From contig NZ_JAIQXT010000003.1 in the NCBI RefSeq assembly GCF_020177055.1, positions 552,070-616,069 on the forward strand: DNA of 64,000 bases, in the 5' to 3' direction. Each line of letters begins with the position of its first letter. The first letter of the stretch is position 1. The notes beneath the pieces were generated by a model that saw nothing but the letters and a program-made list of their open reading frames with translations, did not search any database and was not told the origin of the DNA. A program made the position numbers and the translations under genes. Shown here one piece after another: positions 1 through 8,253 of this stretch. The stretch comes from Sphingomonas sp. R647. Its GTDB lineage: Bacteria > Pseudomonadota > Alphaproteobacteria > Sphingomonadales > Sphingomonadaceae.

Positions 1-704
1 GGGGCGAAGCGGAGTGCGGCGGTGAGCGCGAGCTGGCCCGCGCCGCCGACCAGGCCGATGCCGATCAGCATCGCGAAGGTCTGCCAGTCATGCATCTGCG
101 CGAAAAAGGCATAGCCGATCGCGAGCGGCGGGACCGACAGGGTCGAGAACCAGAAGACGGTGGTGGCTGGCTCCTCGGTCTTGCCCATGTGGCGCAGCTG
201 GATCGCGATGAGTGCGACGAAGAAGGCGGCGGTCAGGCCGACCAACGCGCCGGTGAGCGGGATGTGGCCGTCGCCCGGCTGGGTCACGATCAGCACACCG
301 ACGAATCCCGCGAGCACCGCGCCCCAGCGGCGCCAGCCGGTCGGCTCGCGCAGGATCAGCGCGCCGAGGATCGTTGCGAAGATCGGGGCGGTGAACGACA
401 GCGTCGTCGCCTCGGCCAGCGGGAGCAGCATGACCGCGCCGAAATTGAACACCATGCCGGTCAGGCCGATGACGGTGCGGTTGAGGTGCAGCCCGAAGCG
501 CTGGGTGCGCAGCGAGGCGAAGCCGGGGCCGGCGGCGACCCACGCGAGGATGAAGGGGATCGCGAACAGCTGACGGAATAGCAGGACTTCGGCGAGGTGT
601 GCGCCGCGCATCTCGACCAGCTTGATCAGCGCGCCCATGGTCGAGAGCAGCAGGATCGCGACGAGACGCAGGCCAAGGCCGGTAAGAATACGATCACCTT
701 GCAC
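1..704 (-). CDS. EamA/DMT-family permease, C-terminus outside the window
   Basis: Integral inner-membrane transporter of the drug/metabolite superfamily; substrate unknown. Read on the minus strand, the protein has a run of hydrophobic helices, an internal LILREPTGWRRWGAVLAGF segment and, near the window edge, GQLALTAALRFAP, which is typical of the second EamA repeat. I place the start at a GTG (704..702) because the reading frame stays hydrophobic up to it (GDRILTGLGLRLVAILLLSTMGALIK region) and an AGG lies about 9 bases upstream; an in-frame ATG at 638 is the alternative. About 234 residues are visible and the gene runs off the left edge. It is divergent from proS with an 85-bp spacer. The family is clear; the substrate is not. 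Confidence 0.85.
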   Translation of the reverse strand, partial: MQGDRILTGLGLRLVAILLLSTMGALIKLVEMRGAHLAEVLLFRQLFAIPFILAWVAAGPGFASLRTQRFGLHLNRTVIGLTGMVFNFGAVMLLPLAEATTLSFTAPIFATILGALILREPTGWRRWGAVLAGFVGVLIVTQPGDGHIPLTGALVGLTAAFFVALIAIQLRHMGKTEEPATTVFWFSTLSVPPLAIGYAFFAQMHDWQTFAMLIGIGLVGGAGQLALTAALRFA

Positions 705-789
705 CTGCGAACGCCTAAGATGCGAAGCGAGCGGGGGCAACCCGCTAAGGGGCGTGACGGGCCGGATTTCCCGCGCTAATCGCGCAATC

Positions 790-2322
790 ATGATCAAACG
801 CGCACTCAACGTCACCCGCGAAGCGGACTTCGCCGCCTGGTATCAGGCCGTCATCACCGAAGCCGATATGGCCGAGGAGAGCGGCGTGCGCGGGTGCATG
901 GTCATCCGGCCATGGGGCTATGGCATCTGGGAGCGCATTCAGCGGCTGCTCGACGATCGCATCAAGGCGACGGGGCATGAGAATTGCTATTTCCCGCTAT
1001 TCATCCCGCTGTCCTACTTCGAGAAGGAAGCCGAGCATGTCGACGGCTTTGCCAAGGAGATGGCAGTCGTCACGCATCACCGGCTGATCCAGAAGGACGG
1101 GCGGCTGGTGCCCGATCCCGATGCGAAGCTGGAGGAGCCTTTGGTCGTGCGCCCGACATCGGAAACGGTGATCGGCGCGGCGATGGCGCGCTGGGTCCAG
1201 TCGTGGCGCGACCTGCCGGTGCTGATCAACCAATGGGCCAATGTCGTGCGCTGGGAAATGCGCACCCGCATGTTCCTGCGCACCGCCGAATTCCTGTGGC
1301 AGGAGGGGCATACCGCCCACGCCACGGTCGAAGAGGCGCGTGAAGAGACGATGAAGATGCTGGAGGTGTATCGCGAGTTCGCGGAAACCTGCCTGGCGAT
1401 GCCAGTCGTCGCGGGTGAGAAGCCGGAGAATGAGCGCTTCCCCGGCGCGGTCGCGACCTACAGCATCGAAGCGATGATGCAGGACGGCAAGGCGCTGCAG
1501 GCCGGGACGTCGCACTTCCTCGGCACCACCTTCTCCAGCGCGCAGGGCATCAAGTTCCAGAATGCGGAAGGGCAGCAGGAACTGGCGCAGACGACCAGCT
1601 GGGGCGTGTCCACCCGCATGATCGGCGGCGTCATCATGGTGCATGGTGACGATGACGGCCTGCGCGTCCCCCCGCGCATCGCGCCGTGGCAGATCGTGAT
1701 CGTGCCGATGCTGCGCGACACTGACGAGGATGCCGCGCTGATTGACTATTGCAAGGGGTTGCAGGCGGAGCTGGCCAAGACGTCGGCGCTGGGTGAGCCG
1801 GTGCGCGCGTTGCTCGACCTTAAGGCGGCCAAGGCGGCGACCAAGCGCTGGGGCTGGGTCAAGAAGGGTGCGCCGGTGGTTATCGAGGTTGGCGGCCGCG
1901 ACATGGCGGGGGGCAATGTCTCCGTGATCCGCCGCGACCGTCTGTATCGTGAGGACGGCAAGCTCGACAGCGCGGTGGTGGCGAAGGCCGATTTCGTCGC
2001 GGGTGCGGCGGCACTGCTGGAGGAAATTCAGGCCGGGCTGCACGCCGATGCACGGGCGCGGCTCGATGCGAACATCGTGCGCGGGGTGGAGAGCTTCGAC
2101 GCGCTCAAGGCGCATTTCGAGGGTTCGGGGAAGTATCCGGGCTGGGTCGAAGTGCAGTGGAGCAAGCCTGAAGGCGCGGAGCTGGACGCAGTGGTCGAGC
2201 GGATCAAGGCGCTCAAGCTGACCTTCCGCAACGTGCCGCTGGGCGCTGGGCCGGTGGACGGGGACTGCGTGTTCACCGGCAAACCGGCGGTCGAGCGCAT
2301 CCTGGTCGCGCGCGCCTATTGA
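790..2322 (+). CDS. proS: Prolyl-tRNA synthetase, archaeal/eukaryotic-type
   Basis: Charges tRNA-Pro with proline in the cytoplasm. The protein (510 aa) starts at an ATG giving MIKRALNVTREADFAAWY; an earlier ATG at 622 in the same frame lies inside the divergent permease gene and is not used. Class II aminoacyl-tRNA synthetase motifs are visible: the GYGIWERIQ stretch (motif 1 region), RWEMRTRMFLRTAEFLWQEGH (motif 2 loop region, near residue 155) and GLGGP-like C-terminal elements. It lacks the YbaK-like editing insert of the E. coli type, is about 500 aa long and ends in a Tyr (VARAY), all features of the short archaeal-type form (ProS type 3). Such forms are found in several alphaproteobacteria, so this is not by itself evidence of recent transfer. 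Confidence 0.95.
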   Translation: MIKRALNVTREADFAAWYQAVITEADMAEESGVRGCMVIRPWGYGIWERIQRLLDDRIKATGHENCYFPLFIPLSYFEKEAEHVDGFAKEMAVVTHHRLIQKDGRLVPDPDAKLEEPLVVRPTSETVIGAAMARWVQSWRDLPVLINQWANVVRWEMRTRMFLRTAEFLWQEGHTAHATVEEAREETMKMLEVYREFAETCLAMPVVAGEKPENERFPGAVATYSIEAMMQDGKALQAGTSHFLGTTFSSAQGIKFQNAEGQQELAQTTSWGVSTRMIGGVIMVHGDDDGLRVPPRIAPWQIVIVPMLRDTDEDAALIDYCKGLQAELAKTSALGEPVRALLDLKAAKAATKRWGWVKKGAPVVIEVGGRDMAGGNVSVIRRDRLYREDGKLDSAVVAKADFVAGAAALLEEIQAGLHADARARLDANIVRGVESFDALKAHFEGSGKYPGWVEVQWSKPEGAELDAVVERIKALKLTFRNVPLGAGPVDGDCVFTGKPAVERILVARAY

Positions 2323-2380
2323 TTTGAACCCTCTCCCGGTTCGTGCGTATGTTTTGGCATCCACGATCGGGAGAACTCAT

Positions 2381-2728
2381 ATGCGTTCACTCACGCTCAT
2401 CGCCGTCGCCGCGCTCGCCGTTGCGGTGCCGGCGGCCGCGCATCACGGCTGGTCGTCCTATGACGAGGCCAAGCCGCTGACGCTGACCACCCGCTTCACC
2501 GAGCTCAGCTGGGGCAACCCGCACGGCTCCGCGAAAATTACATGGCAGGGCAAGAGCTGGGACGTGATCCTGGCGCCGGTGTCGCGGATGGAAGCGCGTG
2601 GGCTGAGCAAGGCAGAGGTCGAGCCGGGCAAGCGCGTCCGCCTGACCGGCTATGCGCGGCGAGATGGCACCGCCGAAATGCGGATCGAGCGCGTGATGGT
2701 CGGTAGCAAGACCGTCGAACTGCGCTGA
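2381..2728 (+). CDS. Small exported protein, DUF6152-like
   Basis: 115-residue protein with a signal peptide (MRSLTLIAVAALAVAVPAAA) followed by HHGWSSYDEAKPLTL, a sequence I associate with the DUF6152 family of periplasmic proteins. The mature part is predicted to be a small beta-rich (OB-like) domain: alternating short strands, TELSWGNPHG then KSWDVILAPVSRME. Function unknown. The start is the ATG preceded by GGGAG (about 2368-2372); upstream in-frame codons read through the proS 3' end and are unlikely. It is followed after 10 bases by a membrane protein gene, so the two are probably co-transcribed. Family assignment rests on recall of the HHGW-Y motif. Confidence 0.75.
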   Translation: MRSLTLIAVAALAVAVPAAAHHGWSSYDEAKPLTLTTRFTELSWGNPHGSAKITWQGKSWDVILAPVSRMEARGLSKAEVEPGKRVRLTGYARRDGTAEMRIERVMVGSKTVELR

Positions 2729-2738
2729 GGCCGGGCGG

Positions 2739-3224
2739 TTGGAAAGCCTGTTGCTGACCGCCGCCGCGTGGCTTGATGTCGTCGGCATCGGGGGCTGGGC
2801 GCGCGGGTCGGCGCTGGTCTATCCGCTCGTCAATACCCTGCACCTCCTGGGACTGGTGATGCTGGTAGGAGGGATCGGTGTGGTCGATCTGCGTGTCGCC
2901 GGGCTGTGGCGCGCGCTGCCGATCGGACCGCTGTCGTACGCGTTGACGCCGGTGGCGATCGTCGGGCTGATCGTGATGGTCGCGAGCGGCATTGTGCTGT
3001 TCGCCGCGGACGGTCGCGCGCTGGCGACGTCCGACATCTTTTCGCGAAAGCTGGTTCTGATCGCATTGGCGCTGGCCAATGCGGTCGCGTTCCGATGGAT
3101 TTGGGGCGATCGGATCGGCCGCTGGTCCCGAGCGGTACCGCTGGCGGCGCGGCTGATGGCGGTTCTGTCGATTTTGCTGTGGCTCGCGGCGGGGACGATG
3201 GGGCGCTGGATCGCCTATGGGTGA
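2739..3224 (+). CDS. Inner-membrane protein, DUF6644-like
   Basis: 161-residue, very hydrophobic protein with about four transmembrane segments (roughly residues 25-48, 63-86, 100-118, 130-155). The N-terminal part reads NTLHLLGLVMLVGGIGVVDLRV, a pattern seen in small membrane proteins annotated DUF6644. The start appears to be TTG (MESLLLTAAAW); no better ATG exists upstream before the previous stop. It lies 10 bases after the exported DUF6152-like gene, which suggests an envelope pair. Function unknown. Confidence 0.75.
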   Translation: MESLLLTAAAWLDVVGIGGWARGSALVYPLVNTLHLLGLVMLVGGIGVVDLRVAGLWRALPIGPLSYALTPVAIVGLIVMVASGIVLFAADGRALATSDIFSRKLVLIALALANAVAFRWIWGDRIGRWSRAVPLAARLMAVLSILLWLAAGTMGRWIAYG

Positions 3225-3263
3225 TGGAAGCCGCTCATCGCGCCTATTGTTGACCCGGAAATG

Positions 3264-3289
3264 ACTGCCCCCGCCGGAGCGGGGGCAGT
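3264..3289. terminator. Bidirectional hairpin terminator
   Basis: Perfect 11-bp stem (3264-3274 with 3279-3289) and a 4-base loop, GC-rich, lying between the convergent membrane-protein gene and the CsbD-like gene. The T-tract is short on both strands, so it may act only partly as an intrinsic terminator. Confidence 0.7.
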
Positions 3290-3295
3290 TGAAAC

Positions 3296-3475
3296 TTACT
3301 TGGCGCCGGTGCCGGGTTCGGTGGTCTTCGGCGGCTTGCCGTCTTCCATCCGACCCTCATTGCGCAGATCGCGGCCTTCCTGAGCGGCCTTCTGGCCCTC
3401 GGGCGAATCGCGGTGCTCGTTGAGCTCTTCCTTGACGTAGCCGGCGGCTTCCTTTGCTTTTCCTTCGATGCTCAT
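3296..3475 (-). CDS. CsbD-like general stress protein
   Basis: 59-residue hydrophilic protein beginning MSIEGKAKEAAGYVKEELNE, typical of the CsbD family (small, Lys/Glu/Gly-rich, partly disordered proteins induced by general stress). The start is the ATG at 3475, preceded by AGGAG at the right distance; a longer frame begins 21 bases earlier but has no ribosome site. The C-terminal half (RNEGRMEDGKPPKTTEPGTG) is predicted disordered. It stands alone between a hairpin terminator and a truncated glpD homologue. Biochemical role unknown for the family. Confidence 0.85.
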   Translation of the reverse strand: MSIEGKAKEAAGYVKEELNEHRDSPEGQKAAQEGRDLRNEGRMEDGKPPKTTEPGTGAK

Positions 3476-3538
3476 CGTCAGTCTCCTGATTGCCAAGTTA
3501 CTGACATTAAGCGCTTCAGGCGGCGAAAAGGTCCATCG

Positions 3539-4675
3539 TCACGGGAGAAGCCGGTCGCGCGTGACGGGCCGGGGGGTGATGCCGAGCAGCGGCGCGAGCT
3601 TGGCCATCGCATGTTCGGCGAGCGCGCGCGCTGTGGTGATCTTGCCGCCGAACACCGACAGGATCGGCGCGGCGTTGGTGTCGAGATCGAGGTGATAGTC
3701 GCGGGTCACGGTGCGCGCCTCGTCCGCGCCATTGTCGTAGAGCGCGCGGATGCCGGACCAGCTACCGGTCACGTCGGCGGCTGCGATCTGGTGGCGGAAA
3801 TAGCGGTTCGCGGCGGCGCAGAGATAGGCGATTTCGTCCGGCTCGATACCGGCATCGCCGGGGTGATCGACCGGCACGTCGGTGGTGCCGATCATCGTCT
3901 GCCCCTGCCATGGCGCGGCGAAGACGACGCGGCGGTCGGGCTGTTGCAGGATATAGGCATGGTCGCCCTGCCATAGGGCGCGGACGGTGATGTGGCTGCC
4001 CTTGATCAGCCGCAGGCCGCTGGTGGTCGCGACGCCAAGCGTGTCGAGCAGGTCGCGGACCCATGGGCCGGCGGCGTTGACGATGGTGCGCGCGTCGACC
4101 GAGCGCCCGTCTGAGAGCGCGACGGTCCAGCCCTTTCCGCCGCGTTGCGCGCTGATGACCGCGACGCCGGTGACGACCTCCGCCCCGTTCGCAGCCGCAT
4201 CTTTGGCATTGGCGCGGACCAGCGCGGCGTCGTCGACCTGCGCGTCCCAATAGAGGAAGCCGCCGCTGTCGGGCATCAGCGGCGCGAGGCGGGGATCGTC
4301 GCGGCGCAGCGACCGTGAGCGTTGGAGCGAGGAGCCGAGCCCGAGCAGATCGTAGAGATACAGCCCGACGCGGACCATCCAGCGCGGGCGGACGGCATGG
4401 GCGTGCGGCAGGACGAACGCCATCGGGCGGATCAGCTGCGGCGCGGTGGCCAGCATCCGCTCCCGCTCGACCAGCGCCTCACGCACCAGCCGGAACTCAT
4501 AGGTTTCGAGGTAGCGCAGCCCGCCATGGATCAGCTTGCTCGACGCCGATGAGGTATGCGCGGCGAGGGTGTCGCGCTCGACCAGTAGGACCTTGAGCCC
4601 GAGCAGCGCCGCCTCACGCGCGATGGCGCAGCCGTTGATGCCGCCGCCGATGATGAGCAGGTCATATGACACCAC
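3539..4675 (-). CDS. glpD: Glycerol-3-phosphate dehydrogenase homologue, C-terminal domain missing
   Basis: FAD-dependent oxidoreductase of the GlpD family, which oxidises glycerol-3-phosphate to dihydroxyacetone phosphate and feeds electrons to quinones at the membrane. Visible: the Rossmann GGGINGCAIAREAALLG (residues 9-25), SSASSKLIHGGLRYLE, the NAAGPWVRDLLD segment and FGGKITTARALAEHA near the end. Start is one of two tandem GTG codons at 4675. Family members run to about 500 aa; this one stops at 378, right after RLLP where an LPGG motif normally leads into the C-terminal helical domain. No remnant of that domain is seen in the about 60 bases before the CsbD-like gene. It follows the carbonic anhydrase gene by 45 bases. 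It may be a pseudogene or a shortened but active enzyme. Confidence 0.8.
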   Translation of the reverse strand: MVSYDLLIIGGGINGCAIAREAALLGLKVLLVERDTLAAHTSSASSKLIHGGLRYLETYEFRLVREALVERERMLATAPQLIRPMAFVLPHAHAVRPRWMVRVGLYLYDLLGLGSSLQRSRSLRRDDPRLAPLMPDSGGFLYWDAQVDDAALVRANAKDAAANGAEVVTGVAVISAQRGGKGWTVALSDGRSVDARTIVNAAGPWVRDLLDTLGVATTSGLRLIKGSHITVRALWQGDHAYILQQPDRRVVFAAPWQGQTMIGTTDVPVDHPGDAGIEPDEIAYLCAAANRYFRHQIAAADVTGSWSGIRALYDNGADEARTVTRDYHLDLDTNAAPILSVFGGKITTARALAEHAMAKLAPLLGITPRPVTRDRLLP

Positions 4676-4720
4676 CGCAACCTATGCGGCGGCAACGCAG
4701 GAAGCGACTGATTTCCGCGC

Positions 4721-5425
4721 CTATTCGACGTCGAAGAACTCCACGATGCCCGAGGCGAAGTGATATTCCGCCCCGACGATCTTGAGCTTCCCCGCGCGAC
4801 GCGGCGCGGCGAGCAGCCGCTGGCTCGGCGCGCGCAGGTCATGCACCACCTGATGCACATTTTCGCGGATGGAGTTCTCGACCAGATCGCCCGGGACCTT
4901 GTGTGCGGTCTGCACCGCCGGAACGATCGGTTCGACCATCTGGCCAAGGCTGCCGGGCAGCTTGGCGTCCTTGTCCACGACCTCGATCGCGGCTTTGACC
5001 GCACCGCACGCCGAATGGCCAAGGACGACGACCAGCGGCACGCCAAGGTGCAACACCGAATATTCGATACTGCCCATCGCCTGGGCGTTGGCGGCGGTGC
5101 TGCCGGCGTTGCGCACCACGAAGAGCTGGCCGACGCCGGTCTCAAAGATCTGTTCGGGCGCGGCGCGGCTGTCGGAACAGCAGACGATCGTCGCGAAGGG
5201 GTGCTGGCCGGCAAGGAAGGCGCGGCGCTGGCCATCGTTGAGGCCGTAGTTGAATGCGCGGCCCATGGTGAAGGCCTGATTGCCCTTTTTGAGCGTCGCG
5301 AGCGCCGAGTCCGGGTTGATCGACGATACCGCATGGCCGTCTTCGGCGGCGACCAGCGGGCGGGTTGCGAGCGCGGCCCCGCCGGCGGCCGCGGCGGCGA
5401 AGAAATGGCGACGGGTGAAGCGCAT
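4721..5425 (-). CDS. Exported beta-class carbonic anhydrase
   Basis: Interconverts CO2 and bicarbonate. The 234-residue protein has the beta-class zinc ligands and dyad: CSDSR at 83-87 (Cys83, Asp85, Arg87) and GHSACG with His137 and Cys140. The N-terminus, RRHFFAAAAAGGAALA, is a twin-arginine-type export signal, so the enzyme is predicted to fold in the cytoplasm and act in the periplasm. Start is the ATG at 5425; the upstream Shine-Dalgarno is weak. Divergent from rnr (138-bp spacer with no clear motif) and followed by the glpD homologue on the same strand. Why the enzyme is exported is not apparent from context. Confidence 0.92.
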   Translation of the reverse strand: MRFTRRHFFAAAAAGGAALATRPLVAAEDGHAVSSINPDSALATLKKGNQAFTMGRAFNYGLNDGQRRAFLAGQHPFATIVCCSDSRAAPEQIFETGVGQLFVVRNAGSTAANAQAMGSIEYSVLHLGVPLVVVLGHSACGAVKAAIEVVDKDAKLPGSLGQMVEPIVPAVQTAHKVPGDLVENSIRENVHQVVHDLRAPSQRLLAAPRRAGKLKIVGAEYHFASGIVEFFDVE

Positions 5426-5563
5426 GGGCTTGTGTCTCGCGAACGAAGGAGTGGCGTTAGTGCTTCATAGGCGGATGCCGCGACCGATCGGCGCGCGGTG
5501 GCGGCTTTTTTGCGGTCAAAGCGTGATTGGACTTGGCCGCCGCGCGCACTATCTTGGCGGCCA

Positions 5564-7810
5564 ATGACAAAACAGAACAAACCAAAGAACAAGCCCGCGC
5601 CGGGCATGCCGTCGCGGCAGCAGATCATCGACTTCATCACATCGTCGGATCAGCCCGCGGGCAAGCGCGAGATTGCGCGGGCGTTCGCGCTGTCGGGGCA
5701 GGAGAAGATCGCGCTCAAGGCGCTGCTCAAGGACATGAGCGACGAGGGGCTGATCGACGTCGCGCCGGGCCGCGCATTCCACAAGATGGGCGGCGTGCCC
5801 AAGGTGACGGTGCTGCGCATCGTCGAGGCCGATGGCGATACCGTCTGGGCGGTGCCCGAACGGTGGGAGGCCGAGGGCATCCCGGTGCCACGGCTGCGTG
5901 TGCGCGAGAAGCGCGGGCCGGGCGGGGCGCTGGGCGTCGGTGACCGGATCCTCGCCCGCACCGAAGAAGCCGGGAAGGGCTGGATCGCGCACCCGATGAA
6001 GAAGCTCGCCAAGGGCGAGGAGGCGGTGCTGGGCGTCGTCAAGGAAGAGGGCGGGCGGCTCTATCTGCAGGGGCTGGACAAGAAGGAGCGGGCGAGCCCC
6101 GTCATTTCGGAGCGCAACGGCGCCGAGCCGGGCGACCTGGTGATGGCGGAGATCAGCGGAAAGGGACCGCGGCTGTTCGCCAAGGTCAGCGAGATTCTGG
6201 GCGATCCGTTCGCGCCGCGCAGCTTTTCGCTGATCGCGATCCACAAGCATGACATTCCGAATGTGTTTTCGGAGGAGTTGCTCGCCGAGGCGGAGCGGGT
6301 GGCGAAGCAGCCATTGGGTGAGGGGCGGGAGGACCTGCGCGACCTGCCAATCGTCGCGATCGACCCGGCCGATGCGCGCGACCATGACGATGCGGTGTGG
6401 GCGACGCCGGACGACGATCCGACCAACGAGGGCGGGTGGAAGGCGATCGTCGCGATTGCGGATGTCAGCTTTTACGTGCGCCCCGGATCGCTGCTCGACC
6501 GTGAGGCGCGCAAGCGGGGGAACAGCGTTTATTTCCCCGATCGCGTGGTGCCGATGCTGCCGGAAGTGCTGTCGGCGGATGTGTGTTCGCTGAAAGAGGG
6601 CGTCGAGCGCGCGGCGCTGGCGTGCCATATGCGGATCAGCGCCGATGGCGAGATCACGGACTGGCGGTTCAGCCGCGCGGTGGTGAAGCTGGCGGCGAAT
6701 ATTGCCTATGAGGATGCGCAGGCGGCGATTGACGGGGCGGCGGAGCATCCGCTGACCGAGACGGCGCTGCGACCGTTATGGAATTGCTGGGCGGCGCTCA
6801 ACAAGGCGCGGGCGAAGCGTGAGCCGTTGGACCTCGATCTGCCCGAGCGCCGGATCGTGCTCGATGAAAAGGGCCGCATCCTGTCGGTTGCGCCGCGCGA
6901 GCGACTGGACGCGCACAAGCTGATCGAGGATTACATGATCGCGGCGAACGTCGCGGCGGCCAAGGCGCTGGAGAAGAAGAAGGCGCCGGTGATGTACCGC
7001 ATCCATGAGCCGCCGAGCCGCGAGAAGCTGGTGGCGCTCAAGGACTATCTCAAGACGCTCGATGTCGCCTTTGCGCTGGGGCAGGTGGTCAAGCCGGCGA
7101 CGTTCAACCATGTCATCGCGCGGACCAAGGAGGCGGATTTCCACGCCGAGGTGATGACGCAGGTGCTGCGGACGCAGACCCAGGCCTATTATGGGCCGCA
7201 AAATGCGGGGCACTTTGGGCTGTCGCTGGGCAGTTATGCGCACTTCACCTCGCCGATCCGCCGCTATGCCGATCTGGTGGTCCACCGCGCGTTGACTGAG
7301 GCGTTCAAGCTGGGGCCGGGGGGCGAATTGCCGTCGGACAAGGACATGGCGAAGACCGGCGAGTTGATCAGCAAGCTCGAGCGCCGCGCTATGGAGGCCG
7401 AGCGCGACACGATCGACCGCTATGTCGCCGCCTATCTCGCCGCACATGTTGGCGAAGTGATGGAGGCGCGGATTACCGGGGTGCAGAGCTTTGGCTTTTT
7501 CGCGACGGTGGATGGCGTCGGGGGCGACGGGCTGGTCCCGGCGCGCGACCTGGGGCGCGAGTATTTCCGCTATGACGAGGCCGGGCAGCGGCTGGTGGGT
7601 GAGGATACCGGCGTCGAGTTCGCGCTGGGTCAGCGGCTGGAGTTAAAGCTGGTCGAGGCGAATCCGGTGTCGGGCGCGCTGCGGTTCGAGCTGCCCGATG
7701 GCAAGGGCAGCGGATCGGGCGAGGATCGCCGTCGCAAGGGCGGCCCGCCGCGCCCGCTGCATCGGCGCGGGCGTCCGGCGAACATCCGGCATCAGGGGAA
7801 GAAGCGCTAA
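5564..7810 (+). CDS. rnr: Ribonuclease R
   Basis: Processive 3'-to-5' exoribonuclease of the RNB family that degrades structured RNA and takes part in quality control. 748 aa: N-terminal helix-turn-helix region (about 15-75), cold-shock/OB region (about 80-240), RNB catalytic domain (about 255-580) with IDPADARDHDDA carrying the metal-binding aspartates (Asp267, Asp273, Asp275, Asp276), an S1 domain (about 640-715, GEVMEARITGVQSFGFF) and a basic tail (DRRRKGGPPRPLHRRGRP). Start is the ATG at 5564 (MTKQNKPKNKP); the in-frame extension to 5498 lies in the divergent promoter region. Downstream is a repeat-containing spacer. Confidence 0.96.
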   Translation: MTKQNKPKNKPAPGMPSRQQIIDFITSSDQPAGKREIARAFALSGQEKIALKALLKDMSDEGLIDVAPGRAFHKMGGVPKVTVLRIVEADGDTVWAVPERWEAEGIPVPRLRVREKRGPGGALGVGDRILARTEEAGKGWIAHPMKKLAKGEEAVLGVVKEEGGRLYLQGLDKKERASPVISERNGAEPGDLVMAEISGKGPRLFAKVSEILGDPFAPRSFSLIAIHKHDIPNVFSEELLAEAERVAKQPLGEGREDLRDLPIVAIDPADARDHDDAVWATPDDDPTNEGGWKAIVAIADVSFYVRPGSLLDREARKRGNSVYFPDRVVPMLPEVLSADVCSLKEGVERAALACHMRISADGEITDWRFSRAVVKLAANIAYEDAQAAIDGAAEHPLTETALRPLWNCWAALNKARAKREPLDLDLPERRIVLDEKGRILSVAPRERLDAHKLIEDYMIAANVAAAKALEKKKAPVMYRIHEPPSREKLVALKDYLKTLDVAFALGQVVKPATFNHVIARTKEADFHAEVMTQVLRTQTQAYYGPQNAGHFGLSLGSYAHFTSPIRRYADLVVHRALTEAFKLGPGGELPSDKDMAKTGELISKLERRAMEAERDTIDRYVAAYLAAHVGEVMEARITGVQSFGFFATVDGVGGDGLVPARDLGREYFRYDEAGQRLVGEDTGVEFALGQRLELKLVEANPVSGALRFELPDGKGSGSGEDRRRKGGPPRPLHRRGRPANIRHQGKKR

Positions 7811-7824
7811 GCCCGTTTTGTTAC

Positions 7825-7926
7825 GCCGGACTTGTTCCGGGGTCCCCTGTGGGGCAAGCGCGGGGCTTCAAGCTTAGCGGCTGGGCCTGTGTCGCGGTGG
7901 ACCCCGGCACGAGGCCGGGGTGACGA
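7825..7926. repeat. Intergenic palindromic repeat (ccgg-type)
   Basis: Spacer after rnr contains two small GC-rich palindromes, one around 7826-7846 (CCGGACTTGTTCCGGGGTCC) and one around 7901-7922 (ACCCCGGCACGAGGCCGGGGT). They belong to the same general class as the ccgggc/cccggg repeats at 37.8, 41.3 and 42.6 kb. No gene is visible in the spacer. Confidence 0.6.
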
Positions 7927-7938
7927 ATGGAGTGGGGA

Positions 7939-8253
7939 ATGGCGGTCGTTGAATCTGTCCCGATCACCAAGTTCGCGCGGGCGCGGCGGCGGATCGTCGA
8001 CCATTTCTGCGCCGAGCATGCGATCACCCCACTCAACACGATCCTCTACACGCCGCCAGCCGATCTAAAGCCGGTGTTCGACAAGCTGATCGCGCAGCGC
8101 GTGGTCCGGCGCGAAGGGCAAAGCTATTACTGGCTCGACCTGCGCGTGCTCGATGCTGTGATCGTCCATCACCGCCGGAAACGCGCGCCGGTGCTGATCG
8201 CCGTGGCGGTCGCGCTGGCGCTGGCCGTGATGGTGACCTTCTACGTCGGCTAA
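7939..8253 (+). CDS. Small winged-helix-like protein with C-terminal membrane anchor (paralogue 1)
   Basis: 104 residues: an N-terminal soluble region with helix-turn-helix-like character (KFARARRRIVDHF ... LKPVFDKLIAQRVVRREG, then YYWLDL) and one C-terminal transmembrane helix (APVLIAVAVALALAVMVTF). Start is the ATG at 7939, which has GGAG 6 bases upstream; the ATG at 7927 is the alternative. The gene at 9529 encodes a clear paralogue with the same architecture. Its stop codon overlaps that of the convergent downstream gene by 4 bases. Function unknown; membrane-tethered regulation or adaptor activity is only an inference from the layout. Confidence 0.75.
   Translation: MAVVESVPITKFARARRRIVDHFCAEHAITPLNTILYTPPADLKPVFDKLIAQRVVRREGQSYYWLDLRVLDAVIVHHRRKRAPVLIAVAVALALAVMVTFYVG

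Noticed and set aside
997..2364. 455-residue open frame antisense to proS
   Set aside because: It mirrors the codon structure of proS on the opposite strand, has no ribosome site and no recognisable domain; long antisense frames are expected at this GC content.
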